Shown here: positions 46,755-56,919 of the stretch, in pieces | How positions within the stretch are numbered: the first letter of the stretch is position 1 | Layout of the letters: every line of letters begins with the position of its first letter | From: Magnetovibrio sp. | GTDB taxonomy: Bacteria > Pseudomonadota > Alphaproteobacteria > Rhodospirillales > Casp-alpha2 | DNA length: 64,000 nt | Assembly (NCBI GenBank): GCA_002690705.1 | Contig: NZFO01000009.1 | Location: forward strand, 178,240-242,239 | Direction: 5' to 3' | Notes under the pieces: model-generated | What the model was told of the DNA's origin: nothing | What the model saw: the letters and a program-made list of their open reading frames with translations, nothing else | Database searches by the model: none | Program-made: the position numbers and the translations under genes

Positions 46755-47961
46755 ATGTTATTTCCGTCTTTGGTTTTTGCGGCCTTAATTGGACATGGCG
46801 GAATGATCCGATTGGTAGCTATCTTCCATTATGGTCAAAGGGTGTTGACGGGTAGCTGTGATTTTTTTGTCATACTTTAGGATTTTAAAGATCATACGGA
46901 ACTCTTAATTCTAGATGAAAATGATGGTTCTGTTTAGTTTTCCCCCGACGGCGCAACAGCCGTAACTGCTTTCGACAATGGCGATATTCTGTTGTGGGAT
47001 CTAGTGGCTAAACGCCCAAGGCTACTTCCCTGAGTAAACGCTCACAAATATAAGGTAATGGCGTTGGCGTTCGATGGGCCTGGGGTAAGACTAGCCAGCG
47101 GTGGTTGGGATAACAGGCTTAAGTTTTGGCGAGTGATAGACATTATAATTTGCATGAATTAATGTGAAGGTTCCTATTTATGCAATTACCTTCACGAACA
47201 GGGATTCTAATTTGTTACTCGGTGGTCATGATCAATTTATTCAAGTATACGTCGCTAAAAGTGGACGAACTAGAGGCAAACTTGAAAATCATGCCATAGG
47301 CGGAATTGATTTTTTTGTTTCGCGCGGTGGCATAATGTTGCTTTTGGTCCAGCATTGATCAATCGGTGAGCTTATAGAATTGCCGAAGCTTTACGCCAGT
47401 CGAAGCGTTTAAGCATCATAAAAGTCTAGTTTTTTCAGCTCGTTTTCTGCCGTTTGGAAATAACTTCGTGTCTACCGGACGAGATGGGTATGTAGTCCAA
47501 TTAGATAAGGCTCGGGGCGAGATTGTTCGGGTAATAAAGGCCCATGATAAAACTATTTGTTCATTAGCGGTCTGGCCAGACAGTCGTTTCGTTGTGACAG
47601 GTCGCTCAAATGACCCAACCAGCGTTTGTCACATTGCAGCTGGTGGAAGAATTGGGAAAACATTCAGTAGAAACAGGATGTCTTAAAAGAGCCGCTATTA
47701 ACAAGTGATCATCCCGGTGCTAAAAATTTTAAGAAATGTGCGCGATGTCATTCACTAAATATGGATGATGGCCGTAGATCAGGAACTTATTTTCACGGGT
47801 TATTTGAATGTAGAGTGAGGTCTGTTTTGGGTTCCAATTATTCCGAGGTGCTTTTGAACAAAACATTTGCGTGGAACAAAAAATTGGTATTCGATTTGTT
47901 TGACAAAGGACCAGATAATTATTTATTGAGGGGCAAAAATGCAGGTTCAACGGGTACTTAA
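46755..47961 (+). pseudogene. Decayed WD40-repeat / cytochrome c fusion gene
   Basis: Pieces in three frames together spell a WD40 beta-propeller followed by a c-type cytochrome. The frame from ATG 46755 begins MLFPSLVFAAL, like a leader, then GHGGMIRLVAIFHYGQ. Successive WD-like units follow, about seven in all, including SPDGATAVTAFDNGDILLWD, MALAFDGPGVRLASGGWD, SARFLPFGNNFVSTGRDGYV and AHDKTICSLAVWPDSRFVVT. In-frame stops occur at 46878, 46935, 47031, 47160 and 47356, and frame changes near 47160, 47395 and 47687. The last part (47689-47961) reads EPLLTSDHPGAKNFKKCARCH, a CxxCH heme site, but the axial Met of the usual GTKM is lost (RGKNAG). No intact product is possible. Confidence 0.85.
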
Positions 47962-48069
47962 TCGCTCATCTTTGCGAAAATCTAGAGATTGTTTAAATGT
48001 TGTCACTGCCGTTCCTCATAAAACGAAATAAATGCACTCGTTGCAGTAAGTTTGGAGAAGTTAGTATCA

Positions 48070-48996
48070 ATGACAACCTTTTTATATTCTCATTTGGATT
48101 GCTTGTCTCATAATGTGGGGGATAGTCACCCGGAGTGCCCTGATAGACTTCGGTCAGTTTTAAACGGCTTGGAAGAGGATAAATTTAATACGTTGGTTCG
48201 AAAAGAAGCCCCCAAAGCTGACGTGAATCAAATTGAAGCCGTTCACCGCGGGTATTATATAGAAAAATTAATGGATACTTTTCCAGAGACGGGGTACGTG
48301 TATCTTGACCCGGATACCGCTTTATCAGCAGGTTCTCTGGGGGCGGCTTTGCGAGCAAGTGGTGCAGCAATCGATGCTGTTGACGCCGTTATTGACGGAA
48401 AAGCTAGAAACGCTTTTTGTGCTGTGCGGCCCCCTGGACATCATGCTGAATCTAATCAAGCAATGGGGTTTTGCTTGTTGAACTCAGCGGCAATTGCGGC
48501 GGTTCACGCTAGGTCTAAGCATCAGATGAAGCGGGTTGCCGTCGTTGACTTTGATGTTCATCATGGAAATGGGACCCAACACACTTTTGAGACTGATAGT
48601 GGGTTGTTTTACGCCTCTAGCCATCAATGGCCAGCCTATCCCGGAACAGGCTTAAAAACCGAGACAGGAGTTGATGGCAATATCGTTAATGTGCCATTGA
48701 GTCCCGGATCTGGGTCGAGTGAATTTCGTAAGGCTTACACGGAAATTATTGTGCCGGCTCTGCGCAGTTTTAACCCAGAAATTATGATTATTTCTGCAGG
48801 TTTTGATGCCCACATCCAAGACCCACTCGCACAACTAAATGTTAAGACCGAGGATTACGGTTGGCTGACAGAGGAACTCATTGATGTCGCTAAGTGCTGT
48901 GATGGACGGATTGTATCTTTATTGGAGGGGGGATACGACTTAAAAGCTCTGAGAGAGAGTGTTCAAGCGCACGTTTCTGTTTTGTTAAAAGCTTAG
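48070..48996 (+). CDS. Histone deacetylase-family amidohydrolase (class II-like)
   Basis: A 308-residue zinc amidohydrolase of the HDAC/AcuC/polyamine-deacetylase superfamily. Marks are LSHNVGDSHPECPDRL at the start, RPPGHHAESNQAMGFCLLN with the catalytic His pair, VAVVDFDVHHGNGTQ with the metal Asp and His, SAGFDAHIQDPLAQL with the second metal Asp, and LEGGYDL with the transition-state residue region. ATG 48070 is chosen; TTG 48052 is in frame upstream. It probably removes acetyl groups from polyamines or other small amines. In alphaproteobacteria it is often next to xseB-ispA-dxs, as here, so its position is ancestral. Confidence 0.93.
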   Translation: MTTFLYSHLDCLSHNVGDSHPECPDRLRSVLNGLEEDKFNTLVRKEAPKADVNQIEAVHRGYYIEKLMDTFPETGYVYLDPDTALSAGSLGAALRASGAAIDAVDAVIDGKARNAFCAVRPPGHHAESNQAMGFCLLNSAAIAAVHARSKHQMKRVAVVDFDVHHGNGTQHTFETDSGLFYASSHQWPAYPGTGLKTETGVDGNIVNVPLSPGSGSSEFRKAYTEIIVPALRSFNPEIMIISAGFDAHIQDPLAQLNVKTEDYGWLTEELIDVAKCCDGRIVSLLEGGYDLKALRESVQAHVSVLLKA

Positions 48997-49392
48997 CATT
49001 ATGAGAGGTTGTGAATAATAGTTAAACAAAGGTCAAATGTGCAAGCTGGGCCCTTATACTTCGATAAAGGTTGCCCCCCAACCAGTGATGAAAGATTTTA
49101 ATTGAGCAAATCACGTGGGCATGAACATTGGACACGGTTGTTTTTTCTCTGGCAGTAGCACTGTGTGGTCTTGGTTCTTAATAAATTAATTTATTGGATG
49201 ATGTTATTCTCGTTTTCGTACTAGCTAATACTGAGCACTCCGCAATAAGACCGCATTACAGACCAATTTTTAAGGGATTAAAATCTAGATTTAACGCATG
49301 GCTTTATGAAACTTTCTTGCGATTATTTTTTTGCGTGAGTACACTTACCCTCTGGAGATGTTACAGAATATTATTTGTATTGAGGGCACTGG
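48997..49392. other. Intergenic region upstream of xseB
   Basis: About 400 bases ending in GAGGG just before the xseB ATG. It should carry the promoter of the xseB-ispA-dxs run. No ORF or hairpin of note. Confidence 0.4.
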
Positions 49393-49644
49393 ATGGCTGA
49401 AGATAAAATTCCAGCCGACATTCGGAAATTGAGTTTTGAAGAGGCTTTGTCGGAACTTGAGGACATAGTGCGAAATTTGGAAAGCGGCGGGGGTAATCTT
49501 GATGAAGCAATTGTATCGTACGCGCGCGGTATTCATCTGAAACGTCATTGCGAATCTCGATTAAAAAACGCACAAGTTAAGATTGACAAAATTGTGCTCG
49601 ATGCTGACGGAACCCCAACGATAGAGCCGCTTGATCCCCAATAA
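49393..49644 (+). CDS. xseB: Exodeoxyribonuclease VII small subunit
   Basis: An 83-residue helical protein with the XseB core LSFEEALSELEDIVRNLESG then LDEAIVSYARGIHLKRHCESRLKNAQVKI. It binds XseA to form the single-strand exonuclease VII in the cytoplasm. GAGGG precedes the ATG. The first gene of the xseB-ispA-dxs-tlyA block, a common bacterial order; ispA starts 29 bp downstream. Confidence 0.95.
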   Translation: MAEDKIPADIRKLSFEEALSELEDIVRNLESGGGNLDEAIVSYARGIHLKRHCESRLKNAQVKIDKIVLDADGTPTIEPLDPQ

Positions 49645-49673
49645 ACAACACAAAGCATCAAGAGGAAATCGTT

Positions 49674-50564
49674 TTGGTATTCGACCTGCACGAGGCTATG
49701 GAAAACAATACTAGGTCCGTTGAGGGCGTTCTTAATAAGTTTTTGTCAAAAGGGGAGGGCCCGGAGCGCCGCGTGACGGAAGCTATGCGGTATGCCTCGT
49801 TGGGTGGGGGTAAACGTATTCGCCCCTTTTTAGTTAATGCGTCGGCAAGATTATTCGGTGTTAATGAGATTTCGGCCTTACGGGCTTCAGCTGCGATTGA
49901 AATGGTGCATTGTTACTCACTTATCCATGATGATTTGCCGGCTATGGATGATGATGAAATGCGGCGTGGGCGTGCAACTTGTCATGTTCAGTTTGATGAG
50001 GCCACAGCTATTCTTGCTGGCGATGCATTGCTCACCAAGGCGTTCGAAATTATCGCCTCGAAAGAAACGCATGAAGATCCCAGTGTGCGATCTGATCTTG
50101 TTTTAACTCTTGCCCAAGCGTCTGGTCATGAAGGCATGGTGGGAGGGCAAATGTTTGATCTAGTCGCAGAAGGTCATGATTTGAACATACAAGATATTAC
50201 TCGACTTCAAAAGCTGAAAACGGGTGAACTTATCGTGGCAGCATGCCAAATGGGTGCTTTGCTGGGAAAGGCATCAAACCAGGATTTGCAGGTATTGGGT
50301 GGCTATGCACTTGATATTGGATTGGCGTATCAGATCGCTGATGACCTTTTAGACGTGGAGGGAAACGCGGAGGATGTTGGAAAGAAAACTGGCAAGGATG
50401 CCTGCGCAGGGAAAGCGACCTTTGTTTCATTGCTTGGTGTGGATGGGGCTCGAGAGAAGGCTCGTACTCTCAGCAATCAGGCTAACCAAAAATTAGCAAC
50501 GTTTGGAGAGCTCGCCGAACCGTTGCGAGCACTCGCTCATTTTATTGTAAATCGTCAATCATAA
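49674..50564 (+). CDS. ispA: Farnesyl diphosphate synthase
   Basis: A 296-residue prenyl transferase that joins IPP to DMAPP and GPP. The first Asp-rich motif is DDLPAMD (residues 86-92, the DDx4D form), preceded by GGGKRIRPFL, and the second is in YQIADDLLDVEG. TTG 49674 is preferred with GAGGA seven bases upstream; ATG 49698 is possible. Length is standard. It sits between xseB and dxs, supplying prenyl diphosphates for quinones and undecaprenol from the MEP products. Confidence 0.96.
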   Translation: MVFDLHEAMENNTRSVEGVLNKFLSKGEGPERRVTEAMRYASLGGGKRIRPFLVNASARLFGVNEISALRASAAIEMVHCYSLIHDDLPAMDDDEMRRGRATCHVQFDEATAILAGDALLTKAFEIIASKETHEDPSVRSDLVLTLAQASGHEGMVGGQMFDLVAEGHDLNIQDITRLQKLKTGELIVAACQMGALLGKASNQDLQVLGGYALDIGLAYQIADDLLDVEGNAEDVGKKTGKDACAGKATFVSLLGVDGAREKARTLSNQANQKLATFGELAEPLRALAHFIVNRQS

Positions 50565-50627
50565 TTGCTAGACTTTCGTATGGTAACTTTTTCAATTAAA
50601 ACACTTATAAATTGACTCAAGGAAGTT

Positions 50628-52565
50628 ATGGTGACTATTGAAACGCAAACCCCGTTGCTGGATACGGTTAAGAATCCAGCAGACGTTCGGGATTTTTCCG
50701 CTGAGCAGCTTCAACAGTTGGCTGATGAATTGCGGTTGGACACGGTGCGGTCTGTATCAATAACAGGTGGACATTTGGGCGCTAGTTTGGGCGTTGTCGA
50801 GCTGACTGTAGCTTTGCATTATGTGTTTAACACCCCGACAGATCGAATTATCTGGGACGTTGGACACCAATGTTATCCGCATAAAATTTTAACAGGCCGG
50901 CGTGAGCTTATGCATACTCTGCGACAAGGTGGTGGCTTGGCTGGATTTACCAAACGCTCTGAAAGTGAGTACGATCCATTTGGCGCGGGGCATTCTTCAA
51001 CCTCGATATCAGCGGGGTTAGGTATGGCTGTGGCGCGAGATCTTGCAAACATCAAAAACCATGTCGTTTCTGTGATAGGTGATGGGGCAATGACTGCTGG
51101 CATGGCTTACGAAGCGATGAATAACGCTGGCTCTATGGACGCTAAATTAATTGTAATTTTAAATGATAATGACATGTCTATTGCGCCACCGGTTGGCGCA
51201 CTGAGTGCTTATTTATCGCGTTTGATCTCATCCAAGCAATTTCGTTCTGTTCGTCATTTTGCCAAGGAAATGGCAAAGCGATTTCCGCGCCAACTCGAGC
51301 AAGCAGCAAGCAAGGTTGATGAATACGCAAGGGGGATGGTCACTGGTGGCACTTTATTTGAAGAGCTTGGTTTTTATTATGTTGGACCTGTCGATGGGCA
51401 CAACCTTGATCATTTGCTTCCAGTTCTCAAAAACTTGCGCGATGATGAAGAGAAAGGACCAGTGCTACTTCATGTTGTGACGGAAAAAGGACATGGTTAC
51501 GCTCCGGCGGAAAAATCAAAGGATAAGTATCACGGTGTTTCTAAATTTGATGTTGTGACGGGAGAGCAACATAAACCTGCGGCCAACGCACCAAGTTATA
51601 CTAACGTTTTTGCAAAGGCTTTGATAGCTGAGGCGGAAGTGGACGATAAAATTGTTGCCATTACTGCGGCGATGCCGGGCGGTACGGGGGTAGATAAGTT
51701 TTCAGAAGCTTTTCCAAATCGTAGCTTTGATGTTGGTATTGCTGAACAGCATGCAATTACTTTTGCTGCGGGTATGGCGACGGAGGGTTATCGACCATTC
51801 GCGGCAATTTATTCAACGTTTTTACAAAGAGGGTATGACCAAGTCGTTCATGACGTGGCTATTCAACATTTACCAGTGAGATTTGCGATTGATAGGGCCG
51901 GGTATGTTGGGGCGGACGGCAATACGCATTGTGGGGCTTTTGACCTTGCATATCTGTGCACGCTTCCAGGCTTTATTGTCATGGCGCCAAGTGATGAGGC
52001 TGAACTGATGCACATGACCGCCACGGCGGCAACTATCAATGATGGCCCCTCTGCTATTCGCTATCCACGAGGTGAAGGTGTTGGTGTTGAACTCCCAGCA
52101 CGTGGTCGACCACTTGAAATTGGCAAAGGGCGCATTCTACGACAAGGGACGAGTATTGCAATTTTAGGGTTGGGACCGCCTGTTCAAACGGCATTGCAAG
52201 CGGCTGAGGAGTTGGGGGCACTGGGATTTTCGACTACTATTGCTGACGCTAGGTTTGCAAAGCCTCTTGACGAAGAGCTTATCTTGAATCTCTCACGAAA
52301 TCACGAAGTGTTAGTTACCATTGAAGAAGGCTCTGTTGGGGGATTTGGAAGCCATGTTGCAGGTTTTTTAGCGAATGTTGGTGCCTGTGATAGCGGTTTA
52401 AAGTTGCGTGTTATGACGATGCCGGATTTCTTTATTGAGCAAAATAAGCCGGATGTTCAGATGGAAATTGCTGGACTTACATCGCCACATATCGTTGCCA
52501 CTGTGCTGGCGGCTCTTGGTCGGGACGATGAGGCCGAAGCTGTTCTAGAGGCGCGGCGGGCGTAA
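50628..52565 (+). CDS. dxs: 1-deoxy-D-xylulose-5-phosphate synthase
   Basis: A 645-residue ThDP enzyme, the first step of the MEP isoprenoid pathway, which condenses pyruvate with glyceraldehyde 3-phosphate. The N-terminal ThDP domain has [16 protein letters not shown] and [18 protein letters not shown] with the metal-binding motif; the pyrimidine domain has [20 protein letters not shown] with the catalytic Glu; the C-terminal domain is intact. AAGGAA precedes the ATG. It lies 63 bp past ispA and 7 bp before tlyA. Confidence 0.98.
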   Translation: MVTIETQTPLLDTVKNPADVRDFSAEQLQQLADELRLDTVRSVSITGGHLGASLGVVELTVALHYVFNTPTDRIIWDVGHQCYPHKILTGRRELMHTLRQGGGLAGFTKRSESEYDPFGAGHSSTSISAGLGMAVARDLANIKNHVVSVIGDGAMTAGMAYEAMNNAGSMDAKLIVILNDNDMSIAPPVGALSAYLSRLISSKQFRSVRHFAKEMAKRFPRQLEQAASKVDEYARGMVTGGTLFEELGFYYVGPVDGHNLDHLLPVLKNLRDDEEKGPVLLHVVTEKGHGYAPAEKSKDKYHGVSKFDVVTGEQHKPAANAPSYTNVFAKALIAEAEVDDKIVAITAAMPGGTGVDKFSEAFPNRSFDVGIAEQHAITFAAGMATEGYRPFAAIYSTFLQRGYDQVVHDVAIQHLPVRFAIDRAGYVGADGNTHCGAFDLAYLCTLPGFIVMAPSDEAELMHMTATAATINDGPSAIRYPRGEGVGVELPARGRPLEIGKGRILRQGTSIAILGLGPPVQTALQAAEELGALGFSTTIADARFAKPLDEELILNLSRNHEVLVTIEEGSVGGFGSHVAGFLANVGACDSGLKLRVMTMPDFFIEQNKPDVQMEIAGLTSPHIVATVLAALGRDDEAEAVLEARRA

Positions 52566-52572
52566 ATCGGCC

Positions 52573-53319
52573 TTGGCCAATAAAAAAAAACGGGTTGATC
52601 TTGTTCTTGTGGAACGGGGGCTTGCGGAGACAAGCGCTAGGGCAAAGGCGCTGATTATGGCGGGACTCGTGTTCTTGGGAGAGCAAAGAGTCGATAAACC
52701 GGGTCAGCAGATTGCGCTCGAGGCTCAAATCACCGTTCGTGGCAACGATAATCCATGGGTCAGCCGTGGAGGTTTAAAATTAGCCTATGCTTTAGAATAC
52801 TTTGATATCTCCACGGATGTGGCTGTGGCCCTAGACGTTGGGGCTTCTACAGGGGGGTTCACTGACGTTCTCATCCAGCGAGGTGCGCGTATGGTTTATG
52901 CGGTTGACGTAGGGCGAGGACAACTTGATTGGAAACTACAAACAGATGTGCGTGTAGTTCAGCTGGATAAGACCAATGCTCGGTACCTAACGTCAGAGAT
53001 CATTCCTGATCAAGTTAATCTTATCTCATGTGATGCTAGTTTTATCAGTCTAAAAACTGTGTTGCCTGCTGCTCTGAAATTGGTTGCTCCGTCTGCTATG
53101 CTAATTGCACTAATTAAACCGCAATTTGAGGTTGAACGTAGTCATGTGAATAAAGGGGGCGTTGTGAAAGATCCTTATTTTCACCGGGAAGTGTGTAAGG
53201 ATATAAAGTATTGGTTATCTGAAATACCCGGATGGAAAGTCTGGGGGGTAACCGAGAGCCCTATTCAAGGGGCAGAGGGCAATAGAGAGTTTTTTATCGC
53301 TGGACAATACATTGCCTAA
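52573..53319 (+). CDS. tlyA: TlyA-family rRNA 2'-O-methyltransferase (hemolysin A family)
   Basis: A 248-residue protein with an N-terminal S4 RNA-binding domain (RVDLVLVERGLAETSARAKA to about residue 60) and a FtsJ-like Rossmann methyltransferase domain: VSRGGLKLAYALEYF, LDVGASTGGFTDVLIQRGA (SAM site), VYAVDVGRGQLDWKL. In actinobacteria TlyA methylates 16S C1409 and 23S C1920; the shorter branch may do only 23S. The old name hemolysin is not supported. TTG 52573 starts seven bases after the dxs stop. It is the normal last gene of this block. Confidence 0.93.
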   Translation: MANKKKRVDLVLVERGLAETSARAKALIMAGLVFLGEQRVDKPGQQIALEAQITVRGNDNPWVSRGGLKLAYALEYFDISTDVAVALDVGASTGGFTDVLIQRGARMVYAVDVGRGQLDWKLQTDVRVVQLDKTNARYLTSEIIPDQVNLISCDASFISLKTVLPAALKLVAPSAMLIALIKPQFEVERSHVNKGGVVKDPYFHREVCKDIKYWLSEIPGWKVWGVTESPIQGAEGNREFFIAGQYIA

Positions 53320-53422
53320 GCTCAGGCCAATTTATAGGTTGTCAAGAACGTGTTTGCTGGTCCCGCCAGCCAAATCTATGATGTTGACATGTTAAAACGT
53401 TTAAATGTTGGGTAATTTTTAA

Positions 53423-55312
53423 ATGCTTCTTCTAATGCGCAAGCGAATCGGGTCAGTGATCATAAAAATCTTTGCCTTTTTATTGATACTAGGTTTTGGG
53501 GCTTGGGGTATTCAAGATATGCTCGGGTATCAAGTTGGTGGTGGGGGCAGCGTAGCGCAAGTTGGCGATGTAAGGATGGGGCCTAACAAGCTTTATAGGG
53601 ATGTAGGGCTCGAAATCCAAAGGATGCGCCCCTTACTGGGTAAACAATTAGATATGGAGACCGCTCATCGACTCGGCGTAGTGGATATGGTTTTGAACCG
53701 AGAGGTCAGCAGTATTGCGACTATATTGACAACCCAATCTTTAGGCATCGCTATCAGCGATAGATTGGTGCGTGCTGAGGTCACATCTCGACCCGCGTTC
53801 ATTGGCTTAGGGGGCAATTTTGATCACCGCAAATTTAGAGCTATTTTGCGCCAAGCGGGCTTGTCTGAGGATGATTATATAGCGGAGGTGCGCGGCGCAT
53901 TAGCGAGCGATTTCCTATTAGGTAGCGTGGAAGCTGGCGCATCTCCCCCAAAAAGTTGGGTGAATAGAATTTACAGGTACCGCGAGGAGACCCGTGATGT
54001 TGATTCTATTGTGATATTAGATCAATCATCGAATAAGCCAACGATACCGACTGACGCGCAATTGCGCCAATCTTATACAGTAAACAAGGATATTTACACA
54101 GCACCTGAATACCGAGCCATCTCGTATGTACAATTGTCAGCGATGGACCTCGCAAAAGAGATATCGATTAGTGATGACGAACTCAGGAGAGCTTATGACG
54201 AGAGAGAAGAGGAGTTTTCCGTAGACGAAAAACGTGAGATTAGACAATTAATTCTTGCTGATGAGGATACGGCAAAGAGAGCGGCTGAAAGAGTGAAGAA
54301 TGGTGGTGACTTCATTCTTCTAGCGAAAGAAATTGCCGGTTTAGATCCAACAACTGTTGAGCTAGGCTTAGTCTCCAAAAGTGATTTACTGTCCGAATTA
54401 GCGGATCCAGTATTTACCGCTGGATTAGGAACGACTGTTGGTCCTCTAAAGAGTGCCTTAGGTTGGCATTTGATTCAGGTTATTAGTATTTCAGAGGGCC
54501 GCACGGCTAGTTTTGAAGAGGTTATCGAAAAATTACGCGCTGAGGTGGCAAGGGAAAAGGCTATCGATGGATTGTATGAGATTTCAAATCAACTAGAGGA
54601 TATCTTGGGCGGTGGAGCGTCAATTGAGGAGGCCGCTCGTGAGCTCGGGGTAGGTGTCAGAAAAATTATCGCGATGGACGCACAAGGGAGAGATCGCGGT
54701 GGTGCAAAGATTGTGGAGTTGCCCGGGGAACACCTATTCGTCAATTCTGCTTTTTCGACCGAATTATCGGAAGAGAGTGCGTTACAGGAGGTTGGAGAAG
54801 ATGGTTTTTTTCTGTTAAGGGTTGATCAAATCATTAAGCCGGCTTTAAGACCGTTCGCGCAAGTTCGGAGAGATGTAAGTCATGCTTGGGTCGAAGAGCA
54901 GCGTCGATTGGAGGCGGAAAAATTTGCTATACAATCTCTAAAAACTATTAATTCCGGAGCAGGGGTCGAGAATATCGGTGATATGGAGACTATACAGGGG
55001 ATTTATAGAGATGGGCGTACTGATGATCAAAGGTTTGGCCCTGCCCTTATCTCAAAAGTTTTTAAACTGAAAGTAGGTGAGGCAACAATGGGTCGGGTTG
55101 AAGGGGGCTACCGGATCGTATTACTCAAAAAAATCACTGAACCCAACCCTCACGCTGATAAAAAGGGCGCAAATAAGCTTGCAGAATTTCTTACCAATTC
55201 CATACGTGGCGATATAGCAAGCCAATTGCGAAAAAAATTTCAAAAGGATGCGGATGTAAAAATACATCAAGCGGAGATTGACCATCTCTTCAACGCTTCT
55301 AGGCGTAAATAG
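53423..55312 (+). CDS. ppiD: PpiD-like periplasmic peptidyl-prolyl isomerase
   Basis: A 629-residue membrane-anchored folding factor. Residues ~10-30 form one transmembrane helix (IIKIFAFLLILGFGAWGI); a SurA-N-like chaperone domain follows, and a parvulin domain lies near residues 250-360 (EKREIRQLILADEDTAKRAA to LGWHLIQVI). The C-terminus is a second SurA-like part. It should help outer-membrane or periplasmic proteins fold on the outer face of the inner membrane. The start could be ATG 53423 or 53435; no strong ribosome binding site decides. It is followed by trpE, as in many alphaproteobacteria. Confidence 0.9.
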   Translation: MLLLMRKRIGSVIIKIFAFLLILGFGAWGIQDMLGYQVGGGGSVAQVGDVRMGPNKLYRDVGLEIQRMRPLLGKQLDMETAHRLGVVDMVLNREVSSIATILTTQSLGIAISDRLVRAEVTSRPAFIGLGGNFDHRKFRAILRQAGLSEDDYIAEVRGALASDFLLGSVEAGASPPKSWVNRIYRYREETRDVDSIVILDQSSNKPTIPTDAQLRQSYTVNKDIYTAPEYRAISYVQLSAMDLAKEISISDDELRRAYDEREEEFSVDEKREIRQLILADEDTAKRAAERVKNGGDFILLAKEIAGLDPTTVELGLVSKSDLLSELADPVFTAGLGTTVGPLKSALGWHLIQVISISEGRTASFEEVIEKLRAEVAREKAIDGLYEISNQLEDILGGGASIEEAARELGVGVRKIIAMDAQGRDRGGAKIVELPGEHLFVNSAFSTELSEESALQEVGEDGFFLLRVDQIIKPALRPFAQVRRDVSHAWVEEQRRLEAEKFAIQSLKTINSGAGVENIGDMETIQGIYRDGRTDDQRFGPALISKVFKLKVGEATMGRVEGGYRIVLLKKITEPNPHADKKGANKLAEFLTNSIRGDIASQLRKKFQKDADVKIHQAEIDHLFNASRRK

Positions 55313-55331
55313 TGTCTATGTGGCTAATATA

Positions 55332-56846
55332 ATGCAGACTTTTCCAAAATATACACAATTCAGACAAGGATATGATGCCGGTTTAGCCCAGGTAATCTGG
55401 ACTAAGTTGGTTGCCGACTTAGAAACGCCTGTCTCTGCGATGTTGAAAATGGTTCGGGGAGAGCCGAACAGTTTTTTACTCGAGTCAGTTGAAGGAGGGG
55501 CAATCCGTGGACGTTACTCAATACTTGGTATGCGTCCAGATCTTGTATGGCGTTGCGATGGAGATAAGGCCGAAATAAACCGGAATGTTAGTTCAAATGC
55601 GGATGCGTTTTTGCAATGCCCCTTGGCTGAAAAGAATGGCACTATGGCATCTTTGCGTGGAGTGCTATCAGAGAGTCGTATTGATTTACCAGATCATCTA
55701 CCGCCGATGGCAGCAGGGTTAGTGGGATATATGTCATATGATATGGTTAGATTAATTGAGAAGTTACCCGACGATAATCCCGATTCGATCGGGGTGCCTG
55801 ATAGTATTTTTCTTCGACCGACTATCATGGCGATTTTTGATTCTCTCGAGGACACAATGACTTTGGTCACTCCGATATGGCCTGGCAACGCCCTGCCGAA
55901 ACAAGCCTATCAGTCAGCTATTCAGAGATTGGACTCTGCGATCAATAATTTGGAAACCCCGCTCGTTGCTTTGCATCCTGTTCGAACCTCTCTTCGATCC
56001 AACAAAGAGCAACTAAAGTCGAATGTCACGCGCGATGATTTCTATTCTATGGTGGCGCGAGCGAAAGATTACATTCATGCAGGTGATGTGTTTCAAGTCG
56101 TTCCATCACAACGTTTTAACTTACCTTTTAAATTGCCACCTTTTACGTTCTACCGCTCACTTAGACGTCTAAATCCATCACCTTTTCTATTTTACATGGA
56201 TTTTAACGGTTTTCAGATCGTTGGTTCCAGCCCTGAAATATTAGTTCGCGTGCGTGATGGGCGGATAACTCTCAGGCCCCTGGCAGGAACGCGCAAACGC
56301 GGTCAAACTGCTGATGAGGATGCCGCCTTGGCTGAAGACCTTCTTGCAGACCCCAAAGAAAGGGCTGAGCATTTGATGCTTTTGGATTTAGGCCGCAATG
56401 ACGTAGGGCGAGTTGCTAAAGTTGGGAGTGTGAAGCCGACTGAGCAATTTGCCGTCGAATACTATTCGCACGTAATGCATATAGCCTCTAATGTCGAGGG
56501 AGATCTTGACCGCATGCATTTTGATGAAATTGACGCATTAATGGCTGGCTTTCCGGCAGGCACTGTGTCTGGAGCACCCAAAGTACGTGCGATGGAAATC
56601 ATTGATGAGTTGGAGCCTGAGAGACGTGGTATATACGCCGGGTGTATTGGTTATTTTGGAGCAGATGGTGATATGGACACATGTATCGCGTTGCGCACGG
56701 CTGTTATTAAGGAGGAAGTGATATATATCCAAGCTGGGGCGGGAGTTGTTGCAGATAGTGAGCCGGAGTCCGAGTTTGAAGAGACTGTTAGCAAAGCAAT
56801 GGCTCTTGTTCGTGCGGCAGAGGAGGCGTCGTTTTTTGGTGAGTAG
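55332..56846 (+). CDS. trpE: Anthranilate synthase component I
   Basis: A 504-residue chorismate-binding enzyme that makes anthranilate with TrpG. The tryptophan-feedback motif LLESVEGG is near residue 48, and the catalytic part has RPLAGTRKRGQTADED, ADPKERAEHLMLLDLGRND, FPAGTVSGAPKVRAMEII and IQAGAGVVADSEPESE. ATG 55332 is chosen; TTG 55278, in the ppiD reading region, and GTG 55320 are alternatives and no strong ribosome binding site is seen. In relatives trpG, trpD and trpC often follow, but here a convergent gene follows, so TrpG must be encoded elsewhere. Confidence 0.95.
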   Translation: MQTFPKYTQFRQGYDAGLAQVIWTKLVADLETPVSAMLKMVRGEPNSFLLESVEGGAIRGRYSILGMRPDLVWRCDGDKAEINRNVSSNADAFLQCPLAEKNGTMASLRGVLSESRIDLPDHLPPMAAGLVGYMSYDMVRLIEKLPDDNPDSIGVPDSIFLRPTIMAIFDSLEDTMTLVTPIWPGNALPKQAYQSAIQRLDSAINNLETPLVALHPVRTSLRSNKEQLKSNVTRDDFYSMVARAKDYIHAGDVFQVVPSQRFNLPFKLPPFTFYRSLRRLNPSPFLFYMDFNGFQIVGSSPEILVRVRDGRITLRPLAGTRKRGQTADEDAALAEDLLADPKERAEHLMLLDLGRNDVGRVAKVGSVKPTEQFAVEYYSHVMHIASNVEGDLDRMHFDEIDALMAGFPAGTVSGAPKVRAMEIIDELEPERRGIYAGCIGYFGADGDMDTCIALRTAVIKEEVIYIQAGAGVVADSEPESEFEETVSKAMALVRAAEEASFFGE

Positions 56847-56919
56847 TCGATATTGTCGGCGGGAGGTTCTCAGTGGTGCTTGCACTCTTTAATTATCCAT
56901 GTGTTAGCTCGTCTACAAA

